A stretch of 64,000 nt of DNA from Symbiodinium sp. CCMP2592 (lineage: Eukaryota > Sar > Dinophyceae > Suessiales > Symbiodiniaceae). A program made the translations under genes and the position numbers. Below, one piece after another: positions 25,500 through 37,700 of this stretch (its first letter is position 1; each line of letters opens with the position of its first letter). A model generated the notes under the pieces. That model searched no databases and was not told the origin of the DNA. It saw only the letters and a list, made by a program, of their open reading frames with translations. The DNA is taken from assembly GCA_905221615.1 (NCBI GenBank), contig CAJNDT010001002.1, forward strand, positions 921,001 to 985,000, in the 5' to 3' direction.

Positions 25500-28016
25500 G
25501 TTGTTCAGTGCGGCATTCCTTCATGTGACTGCAGTAGTCTGTCGTAGCGCTGCTGGCATGCTGCTCTCCTTGTGAAGCCTTCGTGGTTTCGGAGCTCGGG
25601 ATGCAGAGTCTCCCGAGACACCATCCAAAGCAAAGATAGGCCCATAATTTCGTTCAACCCTGGCCCCAAACCCGACCTTTTGCACAAAGTCAGTGGCTGT
25701 GAAGCGTGGAGCACGAAACATTCAAATGGTTGTGAGCACCGCTACGAAGGGTGTGAAACCATGACTCCCATCCTTGCAGCAGCACGACTCAGCAGCGGCG
25801 GTAGCGAGTACCTAAGTAGCAGTAGCTGCAGCCGTAGCAGAAGCAGCAGTATGGCAGTGGCGGTCGCGGTGGCGGTAGTGGTGGTACTAAGACTGGTGTT
25901 GGCGTGGGAGTTGGTTTTGGTGTTGGTGTTGTGTGCTGTTGTTTGTTGTTGTTGCTTCAGCAGCAGCAGCAGCAGAAAAAACAGATATTGTGGTCAGTAG
26001 TCAGGTAGTATTGATAGCGACAAGTTAGCGCTGACCGAGATGATGTGATCAGTTAGCAAAAAAAGACAGTTGGAGCAATGAGCATGTCATAGCTCATGCC
26101 GTACAGATAAACAGGCATGGTGATCGATGCAATGCTCAGAATTTACTTGGGGAACCGCCGCTCGCAGTAATCATGAACACACACCTGGTAAGAACACGAC
26201 ACCCATCTCCGCAAAGCCGACTAACAACCCGGCACCCGCGGTCACAGGGGCACGGAGAGGCAATTTCCAGCAATGCCCGTGAGCGCGCCAGAGCGGGCAT
26301 GAGCTCCTTGTCCAAACGTGACTATTCATGATTCTTCATTTTCGGCTACGACTACGACGATGATGATGGTGATGACGACAGCAACAAGACGACGCCGCCG
26401 ATCAGGGCAGCGTTTGAGACGGCGACGGCGATGGCAACTACCATACTCAGCTGTTGGAATTGTTAAGGTGTTGCGCTTGGCGTTTGTGGTGCGCTTTGGG
26501 GTTCCTCTTCCTGATTGACGGGATGCCAATTCGGCGCTGATTTAGAACCATGCCCCCCAAAAAAAGTCATTCGCAGACAGGATTCTTGAACGGCGTTTGT
26601 CAGGATGCACAGCACTCGGGTCTTCAAGAGTTCCTTATCGCTTGGCACAGGAGCGCTGTAGCAACTTGTAACTTGTCCCTCGAGTTCTACAACCACAAAA
26701 CCAAGAGGATCCAAGTTTATGTGTCAAAGAACTGGCTCCAACATTGGTTTCGCTTTAGTACTTAGACTCATTTCAAGCAATGTGTAGCAACGCGCACGGC
26801 TAGCAGAACTCAACCTGAGGCCACTTGCAGCTTTTGGGGGTTTGCGTTTAGGGTGTGTTGTATTGTCATTGTTGCTATCGGTAGTGTTTCTCGTCGCTTT
26901 GTTCTCTGTGTTTTGGGGCTCGCTTGTAACCATGCCCCAAGCCGGGGCTAAGTTCTGCCCTGAACTGAGCACTCCGCTCCATGCGGAGCTCTTGGTGTGG
27001 CCGCTCTAGCCTTGCACCTGTAGCCCAGCACGCAGATTCTGATAAGATTTGAGCAACGAGCCTGGACATCTGCGACTGCAGCGTTTTTAGAGAACTGTCG
27101 GACTCCATGGAAGTCGAAAAACTGGAGGGTTTTCGGAAGCTGGTGATCGGCTGCATGCCGTGCGGTTTCGGGGCTGGGATGCCAATAACGTCTGGAATGC
27201 TGGGCTAGGGCAGATGTCAACGATTAACGTCTGGAATGTTGGGCTAAGGCAGATGTCAGCGATTCATTATGTCGCCTGGTTTTGCCCCTTGTTTGCAACT
27301 GGGGGCGGACTCGTTCGTCATCTTCAAGACGATGACAGCGATTTCTTCCGCTTCTGCTTGTAGCGAGGGTTCTTGTTGTTTCGCTTCTTTCATGTATAAA
27401 AGGCGACGACAGGCTACATAAGACTTTTGATTTTCATGTAGGTTCCCTGTGGTCTAGAAGGACGTATTGTAAAGTTTCACTGTGCAGGACCTGTAACGGT
27501 CTGGATTCCAACGGTCGTTGAGCTCTCCCCTTGCACTTCCCATACTCATGCGGAAAGTGCTTCGCCTCAACTCTAATTACAGTGCAGTCTCCACGCCCTC
27601 CTAAGCCAAAAGAAAAGAAGCTGTATGTGTCATGATTACGATACTTAGGGTTTATGCTTTAGTTTGCGCTTTTATTACTCTGCTCTTGGCCAGTATGTTG
27701 GACCGCAGCAGGGCCGCACTCTCCCCATGCAGGCGCTGCACCACAGTCTGCAGCCCCAAGCCCTGGCCAATTCTTACGAAAATGATGGCCAAACTGGGTT
27801 TTTGTTCAAGAATCTCAATTACCATCATCGGTTGCAAAGCTGCATGTCCTTGTTTTGTTGAAGGCCTGGCGGCCCAACAAGTAGTGGTAGAGATAAGTTC
27901 TTGTCCAGTTCAGTGGGCCCGAAGGATGAAGGAGGTTCAGCGTTCGCGCTACGCTTCCTGATATTCTGGCCTGCGTTTTTCGTGCCCTTGCATTGCGAGA
28001 CACTTGATGATGGCAC

Positions 28017-28066
<50 letters not shown>

Positions 28067-29451
28067 ATCGGGATCTATAGTAAATAACACGGTTTCCTGC
28101 TTATGGTAACTTAAGATACATCCCTTAAACAAGAACCCATAAGGTGTGCCAGCACATCGTTTGCACAGCCTTGTTCTGCACCAGAGGCTTGGGAGTGATG
28201 AAGCCTTGGTTGCACCCCTAGCCGTGCACAGACCCGAAACCCAAAGCTCCGCACCCGAACATCCCAGGACCAGGTTTCCGGATTCGTCATCCTACTGCAC
28301 TGCTTCAGTGTTGGACTGGAGGCTCCGCTGTCTTGGAGTTGAGGATTTAGGCTTTAGGCCTTTCGGTTTTTCAGGGCTTATGTTGATGTAGCCGCACTTG
28401 GGCGCACTGTGAAAGAGCAGACGATATCTGTCAGCTTCTGCAAACACCTGAATATCCCAGCTTTTGCTGGCTTGCAGTTAAGTCAGTTCAGGCAAGTCAG
28501 TTGGTTTCATGTTTCTTTCCCTGCATTGTTCAGTCTCTCAGTCTGTAAAATGCTTCGTTCCAACGTCACGGAGTCTTTCAGCCGAACAGTTGTCTTCACG
28601 CTCTCTTCTGCAGTTTCGGGCCCCTCCAAGTCCCGACGTGTATTTAGGCTTTCCTGGTATGACTTTTGCTTTCAGGTTTTCGAATTTAGGCGTTTTGGTG
28701 TGGGTACGTTCTAGGTACAGGCCCTGAAGCCTCACACCGCGAAGCCCTAGAGGCAGACCAGAGAGCTCGCAATCCAGTTGAAGCGTGCGGTGGCCTCTGG
28801 GTGGCTGCCTAAGTGGAGCCGAAGTGGTGCTTAGGGTTTGGGATTTAGGGTTTTTTGCCGAGATCAAAAAGTAGCAGGTGTTATAATGTGTTCGTTGGAG
28901 CCTCCTTATTGAAGCTGAGCAAGACGAACGACGCTGCTCTTACAGTTAGGTGGTGTCTTGAGTTTGCTAGCTCTGAGTGAGGAAATACGTATCCTTTGAC
29001 AGGTTACAGAGAGGGATGCAGGGTACATTGTAAGTCGCTCCTTACATGTTACGTCAGGCAGGCCTGGATCCATGTTATGGTTGTTTTGGGGCTCCGGGAT
29101 TCTCGGGTTTAGCGGTTAGAAGTCTCGGGCCAGCGTTTTTGATTTGAGGTGCGGGTCTTTATGTGGAGCTTCCAGAATTTTCTGTGGCAGGCCGTTTCAA
29201 ACTGCACAAGCAAATGCTACTTCAATTAACAGCTCATGTTGCATGATGCTTGGATTTTGATTTCCAACTGCAGAGCACGAACCCCGAAAATAGTCTATGT
29301 AGTCAGGTAAAACTGCGCCACCTCGCTGTTGAGACTCTATGCCTTGGGTCTTAAACCTTTGGAAGCCGAAAAGGCAACGCAGCTGGGCATCCCTCGTAGC
29401 CTCTTTGGCTTAAGTCTGCAGAAAGGTAGCCAGGTAGCTTCTCGCTCCAAC
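25500..29451. other. No gene recognised; transporter upstream region
   Basis: Contains a CAG-type run near 25955-25975, a 39-bp tandem repeat at 27186-27263, (GA)n at 28021-28064 and several TTTAGGG-like motifs (for example near 28834-28850). The frame of the transporter is open from 29329, but residues before Met29452 do not resemble the family. No promoter motif can be named; dinoflagellate promoters lack a reliable TATA signal. Confidence 0.35.
27186..27263. repeat. Imperfect 39-bp tandem duplication
   Basis: 27186-27224 and 27225-27263 share TAACGTCTGGAATG and GCAGATGTCA blocks with three substitutions. Confidence 0.9.
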
Positions 29452-30136
29452 ATGATCGCCTTCGTAGCAGGTCTCGTGGCCTTCATACCATTTGCTGCCG
29501 GGCAAAGCCCTGTGGCAGACTTAGAGGCACTCCGAGCCGAAGTCCGCGCACAGCGGGTTCTTCTGCAGGAGCAGCAGTCGCGCTATGAAGCCTTGGAGGC
29601 CCGACGACTGCAGACTGCCACCTACGTCAGCGTCGACACCTTCAACAGCGAGGTGGCGGCTCTCAAACAGACGCAGTACAGCATGGGTGGTGCAATGGAC
29701 TCTGCCTGGCTTTGCCTGTGCGGCGCGCTGGTGATGTTCATGCATGCTGGCTTTGCAATGCTGGAGACGGGCAGCTGCCGCGCGAAGAACGCATCCAACG
29801 TCCTTATGAAGAACTTGGTAAATGTCACTGTAGGCACCCTCGGCTGGTGGGTGTTTGGTTGGGCCTTCGCCTACGGAAGCCAGGGTGAGCCTGCCAACGG
29901 CTTCATCGGGACGGACGGCTTCTTCGGCATCGGATTCTACAGCATTGATGCCACCACGGGTGTCATCACGCCCACCGCGTCGTGCGATGCGGACGGATGC
30001 CAGAGCACCATGCTGAGCTGGTTCTTCCAGTGGGCGTTTTGCACGGCCGGAGCGACCATCGTGAGTGGTGGCGTGGCGGAGCGTGTGAAGAGCCCCACTT
30101 ATGCGGTGTACGCCTTCTGTATGACCAGCTTCATTT
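29452..30136 (+). CDS. AMT: AMT coding exon 1, 5' part (to the insertion)
   Basis: Encodes residues 1-228. Met29452 is chosen because the next 18 residues form a signal-peptide-like hydrophobic stretch (MIAFVAGLVAFIPFAAG), as in other algal AMTs. The frame is open back to 29329 without family resemblance. A short helical heptad-like segment follows (about residues 23-50), then the first membrane helices, including the FAMLETGS motif. The exon ends inside the 15-bp duplication; reading on without a stop enters retrotransposon ORF1. Confidence 0.9.
30122..30136. repeat. AMT: Target-site duplication, left copy
   Basis: TGACCAGCTTCATTT, identical to 38565-38579. The flanking bases differ (A30121 against T38564; C30137 against A38580), so 15 bp is the full identity. 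It lies within codons Met-Thr-Ser-Phe-Ile of the transporter. Confidence 0.95.
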
Positions 30137-33100
30137 CCTGCCCGTGGGCGACCTCCTCGTGGTGGCAGGGGTCCAACGAATGCCTACAGCGCAATGAGTC
30201 CTTTGACAAAGAGGCCATTAACTTCGACGAAGAAGAGGACTGCGTGACCGACACATGCATTCAGGAGCTCCATGACAGGTGTGCCTCCAGAAGTGGTTTG
30301 CTTGAGTGCTCTTGCAACTTTGTGCTTCTGGGAGGGCATGAACTCGAGATTGCTTGCGACAACATGGAGACGGACCGCAGGCGCCCCACTAGACACGGCA
30401 TGCAGGCAAGTCCTTGCTCTCTGAGCGCTTTCTTGGAGTTGCACTCTGACCTAGTACAACTGGGAGGGCTAGAACTTCAGTCTGATGAGCCAAGCTTTGC
30501 TCGCGGATGTGAATCGCGGGAGACTTCTCAGGACAGCACGGAAGATGACATTGACGTTTTTCTTGCAGGCTGCAGGGGGCACGATGGCTCGGGGGTTTCT
30601 TTGTTTTCTGTACAGCAAAGCACGGAGAACAAGGCCGGAGGGGAATCTGGCAAGCGTCTCTGTGACCTTGTGGAAGGGGAAGACAGCTTGATCGAGCTCT
30701 GTGACTTTGTGAAGTTGTGCAACGTTTGTCTGATAGAGCAGGAGCACCTTTCTGTGAGCAATGCTATGAATGAGGAGGCCCATGAGAATTCGGCGAAGAC
30801 TGATGAATCTACGGAGGGCCCGGACAGTGTGCTGCAGGACAGTGCGCATGACATGAGTGACAGTTCTTGCTCGCTTGACGCTTTTTTGCAACAACATGCT
30901 GAGCTTACTCTGCTTGAGGGCTCGGGACATGATTCCGTCGAATCAAGTCCCAAAAGGGGCTGTGAACCGCTGGGATCCTCAGTCGAATTCACAGAGAACG
31001 ATATTCAAGTTCTTTTAGCAGGCTGCAAGGGGTGTGACGGCCTGAATGACGATGAAAACCATGTACAGCAAAGCAATGAGGAACAGACTGGAGGGGAATC
31101 CGGTCGATACCTCGTTGACCTTGACGAAGGGGAATGCCGCTCCTTGCTCGACATCGATGGCCCTGTACAGGTTTGCAAGGGTTGTCCGGAGGAGCATGAA
31201 GTCTCGAAGGGGAACGACATGACTGAGCAGGGGATCTACGATAGCACGTTTTGTACGGATGTCATGTGCGTCATGGGGAGTTTCTATGCCACACCAGTGC
31301 ACAACCACAACTCGCTTTCGGACGTTGACAGTTTGATGCATGGCATGGATGAAAGCGATGATTGGGAGGACGATAGGCACTCGGCTCTCGAGTCTTGGGC
31401 GTCAGACCTCAATGCCGAGTCCGACTCATATCTGAGGGACATTTTGTTCAATGAGAGTGAGTCCGAAAATACTGTGGCTTGGCAGTCTCTTCGGGGCGGA
31501 GTTGGAGGAGGACAAGCCGCGCAGAAGCGGCAGAAATTTGAGCACGATGTGCTCAATACCTTGAAAGAGAACCTTCAGGCCATGTTGGAAGCGTTGAGCA
31601 TGTTGGAGCATGACGGTGGCAATCTTGATGATTTCTGCAAGCAAGCGCAGAACCTTGCAGGAAATTGCGAGAAAATGGTCATGGCTGGGAAACGGCATGA
31701 AGCAGGCAACGAGGGATCTAGAGTTGGTCCCAAACTCCCTTCCTACTACACTCTGTTTAGCAACAAGCCTCTGGGTGGGAGCAGCGATTGCCGTACTGGA
31801 GGTCAAGGAGGAGGAAAGGGAAAAGGTGGGAGAGGCAAGGGCAATAAGGGAGCCAAGAAAGGCGTTGCCGATGGCTCCTCTATGGCGAAGTTTGACCTTG
31901 CCTCCAAGTTTGCGGCTAAGGACATTATTCCGTGGACCACGATCATGGAGTACCTGGAGAATGGGAAAGCACCCCCGACAGGTGTGACAGTGTGCAACAT
32001 GGACGCCATGGCCGACATTATACAGCTTGCCAAGCTGCACGATATCAAGGTCGATCTGACTATTCTTGCGAGAAAGGAGGAAGGCAAAGTAGCACCTGAT
32101 GCGACTGCTACGCTCACTTGGGTCCCTGTGATCGGTAATGAGGCGGTGGTGGCAGCTTGGACGGCTACGCTAAAAGCTGATGGAAAGATGGAGCCGTGGG
32201 TGCAGCTCGAAAAGAAAGCTATGGCGCAGACGAAGTCCGCTGCGCCGGACCTCGTGACCCTACGTGCAGTGTCCCCACTCTATCTTTGGGGGCCTGAAGA
32301 GGAGGAAGTGCGCAAAGACGAGATCTGCATTCTCAGCAAGGCGAAGCTATTGGAGAAGGGGGAGGAGATTCAAACGCAAGGATGGGAGAGGCGGGGGGAC
32401 TATGTCGTCTTCTACCTCAAGATCCCCAAGGGTGATGAGGACAAGTATCTCAACAAATCAGGCTTGGAAAAGCCCATCTTCATTTCCAAGTTAGCGAAGG
32501 ATGTAGTGAAGCAGTGCCCGGTGAAGTGGATTACTATCAAGGAGGGCGAATCCGACCACGATTACTTCGAGCGAGCAAGGGAGGAGGCCAAGAATAAGAG
32601 CTCTACGCTTTCTTTCCGCAGAGGTGGGGGCAACTACTTAGGAGTGCGTGTCGATACTGAGGAAGCTGGAGTGTGCCACTCTTGGGTTCTGTGGGGCTCT
32701 CCCCCTCATTGGGGGCCTGGCAGAATCCAGACAGCTTTGGAAGAACAAGGATGGACAGTGCAAAGCGTTCCGCAGTGCATCCGTCGTCGTTGGACGGTCA
32801 TGGCGGTTGCGCCTGAGGCTGACAAGGAGAGTTTCTTCTACAAGCTCACGGAGGAGAGTGACGATGACAATAGTTTCATCACTATCAGACGGTGGAGAAA
32901 GCAACGAAGGGTGGAGGACCAAAGAACCAGAATTACTGGACCGCGATGGTGGAAGCCGGAGATGGAGAAGGATATTGACATGAGCATCAAAGACGAGAGT
33001 GAGGTGGCCGCGACGGCCATGGACCCAACACTCACTCAGAAAGGAGACGGGCAAGAGGAAGCTAAAGGAGAAAAGAGGCCAAGCAACACTGTGAACAACG

Positions 33101-34707
33101 TGGAGCCGAACGCCGATAAGGTGCAGAAGACTGCGGCGGGCAAGAAAGTCAAAAAGCCGACTGTGGCCAATGGCATGCCAGGCCCGGGAGCTGGACATTT
33201 CAAGACCACTGTGAAAGATCTTGGTGGAGCTGGACATTGCGGGTGGTTGGCGTTGTCTTATGCATTGGCACAAACCAACGGTAAGACCCATGCAGAGATC
33301 ACTGCCGGGAACAATTTGGAGAATTTGGCGAAAAGCCTTCATCTTCGTGTCAGCAATTTCGTATGCGATCAGTGGCAAGAATGGCAAGAGGAGTGGAGTC
33401 CAGGTGACCTCGAGCCCTACAACCACAGCATCAACTCCACTACGGAAGCTGGGCAACCTGCCAAAAACCTCCAGGAGTTTCTTCTTGTACTGAAGAGGCC
33501 TTATAGATGGGTATGTGGACTCATGCTGGCAGGGTTTGTCCGAGCCAAGAAGGTGAATCTAGTTGTATGGCGAAAGGATGAAGAAGGATGGGAGCGAGAA
33601 GCAATCATGCGATGGAGCCCAACAGCACCAACGATCGCAGTTGTACGTCAAGGCAACCACTACTTTGGGCTCACCAAGCCCGCCCGTGGATACCCAACCG
33701 CATGGACGGACGGGAAGGACGATGTCGAGGAGATCGCGTTTACTCAGAGTGAGTGGTCAAAGCTTAGAGCAGGCGCGAAGGAGAACGAGGTGGCCCTCAG
33801 CACGCCGGTGAAGCTTTCGTTCAACAACGCAGAGCAAAAGGAGTGGCTCGAGGAGGCCATGCAGACGCCGAGATCAACGCAAGCGGTGAAGTCGTTCGTT
33901 AAGGACGCCCTTTTGACGCCAAGTTCTTCTTCAAAGCCACAGGCTATGGACGGCGATGACAACAAGACCTTCACGTGGGACTGCAAGTTCTGCACTTTGA
34001 CTGTGAGGGGCACTGTTCTGAGGCAACATGCGCAAAGAGTTGTGCAGCACCTGAACCTCAGGCACCGCAGCGAATGCGACAAGCAGAGACGTAAGTGGAA
34101 GGACAATGGCTACACGGGCTACCACTGTGGTCTTGGCATCAGAGGATGCACTGAGGCGCAGAAGGCCGTCGTCATCAAGAAGGGCGAGGATGTTTGGTGG
34201 AGGTGCCCCTATTGTAAGAAGGGGCTCCGAAAGAAAGAGGGCGTGTATGCAGGACGCAGGTCCAAGCGGGTGCACCTTCGCGTGCACAACAAGACCCTTA
34301 TGCAGGCACACGTGGACGGGCTCAAGAAGTTCAAATGGTCCGCTCAGCAACGGGACAAGATCATTCAGAAAAGGATGGAAAAGGCCCGCAAGAACAACGA
34401 GGCCTTCGAGGAGAAAGGCCACGACATCGAGATGATTTCCGTGAAGGGCAAGCACGGCGTCTACCGTTTCTGCCATGGATGTCTTGCGCTGTTCAGGAAC
34501 TGCTCGGAAGCCAAGAAGAGAACGTGGTACAAGAAGTGCATCAAGAAGGAGAAGACCTGCGAGAACATCAACCATGAGATCATCAAGTCGTGGGCCAAGC
34601 ACACCAAGAAAGAGCGCACAGCGTTCTTCAAGAAGTTGGGCTTCAGCGATGAGGAGATCTGCAAGATCAATGCGAAGGCTGCCAAGATCGGCGAGGGATC
34701 GGCCTGA
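30137..34707 (+). CDS. LINE ORF1: acidic repeats, OTU-like protease, zinc fingers
   Basis: About 1,523 codons, ending at TGA34705. In order: an acidic, Cys-containing N-terminal part with two tandem 151-residue units (30409-31314); a helical segment (about 31500-31700); a Gly/Lys-rich tract GGQGGGKGKGGRGKGNKG (31801-31854) likely to bind nucleic acid; an unassigned globular region (31870-33000); an OTU-like cysteine protease (about 33190-33720) with GAGHCGWLAL (candidate nucleophile Cys, codon 33238) and QGNHYFGL (candidate His, codon 33658); and three Cys/His clusters (CKFC at 33982, CPYC at 34204, CHGC at 34471) in a basic C-terminus. OTU-like domains are known from some other non-LTR elements; here the assignment rests on motif pattern only. 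First in-frame ATG inside the element is 30364. The frame continues upstream into the AMT exon. Confidence 0.85.
30409..31314 (+). repeat. Two tandem 453-bp coding units in ORF1
   Basis: Units starting at 30409 and 30862 share the order CSL-AFL, a GCE motif, a (T/S)E(D/N)DI motif, LAGC, VQQS, GGESG and a DL-EGE end. The offset of 453 nt keeps the frame (151 residues). A shorter, more diverged relative (LGGHELEIA) precedes them near 30325, which suggests the array once extended 5'. Confidence 0.8.
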
Positions 34708-34713
34708 CTACTT
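34705..34713 (+). promoter_or_regulatory. In-frame UGA-CUA between ORF1 and ORF2, candidate readthrough site
   Basis: ORF1 ends TGA followed by CTA CTT. Downstream the same frame is open with no stop to 38181. UGA followed by CUA is a documented readthrough-prone context in eukaryotic mRNAs (established knowledge). ORF2's conserved endonuclease motifs begin before its first in-frame ATG (34993), so readthrough, or non-AUG initiation, is needed to make a whole endonuclease. The alternative is that TGA is a recent nonsense change in a single-ORF element. Confidence 0.55.
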
Positions 34714-37700
34714 CGTGGGCGACCCCTTTGGTGTTGTTTCAGAGGCGGCGAACCTGACAGCTCTTGGCTGCAGACTCCCACGCTGCGTCAGAGCAAGCGT
34801 GCAAAAGAAGAAGGGTTCCTCACTGTCCAGTCTGTCAATGTGGGCACTCACGATGGCCTTTGGAGGTGGATCAATCTCCTTGAGGGCCAGGATGAGAATG
34901 TCCACGATGAAGGCGTCTCGTGCCCCGACGTTGCTCTCCTGCAGGGAGTGGCCACCCATGCAGATGCCAAATGGGAAGCCGTGTGCAACTCTATGCGCGC
35001 GAAAGGTTATAGAGCTTTTCTACAAAAAGGCGGCACCATGAAAAATCGTTGGGGTCAAGATGTACCTGATAAAGGGGGCGTCTCTGTCTTTGTGCAGGAG
35101 AAGTGGCAAGCTAGCTTCGTGGCTTCCAACTCGGGTCCTGGCTTTGAGTGGCTCGCGGTCAGGATTGGGGCCACCTTGGCGATCTCATGCTACAACCACC
35201 CCTCTGGTGAGCTCGAGATGGTGATGGGAGAACTTGACGCTTTGGTTCGCAGTGTTTGGGTTGGGCCTTGGCTGTGCGCTGGCGACTTCAATGTCACTTA
35301 TGAGGCCTCACTCTTGGAGGGTTTCCTGGCTCCTTTGGACGCTGTTAAAGTTCCGGAAGTCCGTGGCTTGGAACGCACTCGCTGGGACGGGAAGAATGTG
35401 ATCGACTACCTTCTCTGTTCTCGCTCACTTCAGCATGAGCCAACTTCCGCCAGGCATGAGAGGATCTCCGACCACATGATTCTCCAGAATGCCTTCGTTG
35501 TGGACCACCTTCCACGTCCCAAAAGGGTATTAGGTCTTCAATGTGCGTGGGATAAACCTTCTTGGCTGACCTCGACTCAGTGGGGAGAACTTCTTGAAAT
35601 CACCTGGCAGGCCGGTGAAGAGCAAGGCTGGCCTTGGGCCGCCTCTTTCCTTCGCGAGCACAGCGGAGATCTCGTTCAAGATGAGCCTCAGGCATGGATC
35701 GACTATGACTGGGCGCACTTCCAGATTAGGCTGTCGGTGATGTTCGTCCGAGCCTACGAGCTGGCTCTTCAGAACATTCCTAGCCGGGATGGGGCATCTG
35801 CTTCTGATCTTCGCCGAGTTTGCAGCGCAGTACGAACCTTCAAATGCAAAACGGGCAGTCCCATGGTTCGCGCGCATAATTGGAGCAAGTCGTTTCAAGC
35901 CCCCTGCGCTGAACTTGCCCGACTCCAAAGACGCTATGGCCGGTGCTTGGAGCTTCAGTGGAAACTCAAGAAGGGCGAAGTGGATGTCTCTCGGAGGCTC
36001 TGGAGGAAAGTTTTTCAGCTTACCCCCTTCCCGAACCGCATCGCGGATGCCGCCTTAGAGGCCGACTGCTTGGCAGACACGCTCAAACAGGATGTGGACA
36101 GGTTGGAGAAGCAGTGCAAATATGACAACTTGGCTGCCTGGAAGGATCGTCTCCGTAGAAATCAGGCGGCTCGTGGCGCTTGGCTCTCAAGAGGTCTCAG
36201 CGTTGACAAACATGCAGTGATTACGGATGACGATGGTCAGCGGCAAGCTGGCAGCACTGACGAGGGCCTCAAGCTGGTGGAAGAGCACTGGCGGCGACTG
36301 TGGAGGAAGGTGGCTTGGGAGCCTTGCGATAGATGTGAGGCGCGCCGCCTTCTGTCCAATGCTTTGCTCAACTCACAGAAGGACCTGCAGTCTGCAAACA
36401 AGGCGAGGGACACTTTGGTCAGTGAAAGACCTTCCGTGGACGATCTGGCCAAGAGACTAAGGGCTATTCGCGGGTCTCCTGGGCCCGATGGCTGGAGAGG
36501 CTGTGAAGTCTCTGTGCTCCCTCGTGGCGCTGTTGAAGAAGCTTGGGAACTCATGGAGAAGTGGGAGGAGGCTGGAGTCATCCCTTCCGAGCTCAAGTTT
36601 GCCCGGGTGGTCCATGTCCGTAAGAGTAACAAAGTCAAAGAGGGCAAGATCACTGTGTCAGGACTGAGGCCCATCTCGGTCTCCTCGGTGTGGGTGCGTG
36701 CTTGGAGCTCCACTTGGGTGCGCAGCTCTCGGGTGACGGCGTGGAGAGAGTCTTTTCTGCCTCGTTGGGTCGCTGGCGGGCCCGGCAGCATTTCGGCAGA
36801 TGTCATCGCGGCCATCCTTGACAAGGAGATGGAAGAGGGCATGTACGTCGGCACCTTGGATTTGCAGCAGGCCTTCGACTGTGTTGACACGGAGCTCATC
36901 GGGGGTGTGCTCACGGACATTGCTCCACCCTGTTTGCAAGGGTGGCTTGGTGCTCTGTTCAATTACTTTGGAGGTCAGCGTAGATGGCTTCTCCTGGATG
37001 GGCAATGCTCTCAGGCTACGCTGCCCACGGCGACAGGCCTACCACAGGGAGATCCTGCCTCTCCCCTGATCCTCGCATTCCTGCTGGGTGGCATTGCCAA
37101 GCTTGTGGACAAGGATGTCAATAAGGACGGCTGCTGCAGGCAGTATATCTACATGGACGATCGCTCTTTTGTGGCGCCTACACGTGCCAAGCTGAAGGAA
37201 ATGCAAAGTTCATGGGAGGCTTGGTCTCCGTATTTTCATTTGCAAGAGCACCGAGGCAAAGCACAGTTTGGGCACCTCACGGACCCTGACCTTCCTTCCT
37301 CTGTGGAGATTCTGGGCGCATACATTGGCAGGGCCACTAGCTGTCCTAAGGCTGAGCAGCGACAAGAGGCGGCTAAGAGCATCGTAAAACGTTGCTTTTA
37401 TCTTCCACGCAATCTGTGGGAGCGGCTGCAGGACATCAATGTCTTTGCGCTGAGCAAGCTCAACTACGGACATGTGGCTGCCCTGCCAGACAAAGCTCTC
37501 CTCAGTGACTTCGATAAGCTCATCTGGAAAGCTTCTGGGAGAACAGGATACGCTGTCAAGCCTCTTAGGTCAGTGATCGCTGGAGCAACCAGGCAGTGGG
37601 AGTCTACGCTTGCTTGGCGAACGCTGAGCTTGGCAAAAAGAGTACGGGCGGAGATCCGCAAGCTTCGGGTACCGGGTCATGCCACGACGAATCTTGAAAG

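Noticed and set aside
29329-29451. Upstream in-frame extension of AMT
   Set aside because: The 41 residues before Met29452 do not look like the family and precede a clear signal-peptide-like start.
32638-33456. 272-aa minus-strand ORF, and other minus-strand ORFs inside the LINE
   Set aside because: They are antisense shadows of ORF1/ORF2 coding sequence.
34475-35041. 188-aa + strand ORF spanning the ORF1/ORF2 junction, with an ATG
   Set aside because: It lies in a different frame and lacks the endonuclease motifs, which are encoded in the ORF1/ORF2 frame. A frameshift model is not needed.
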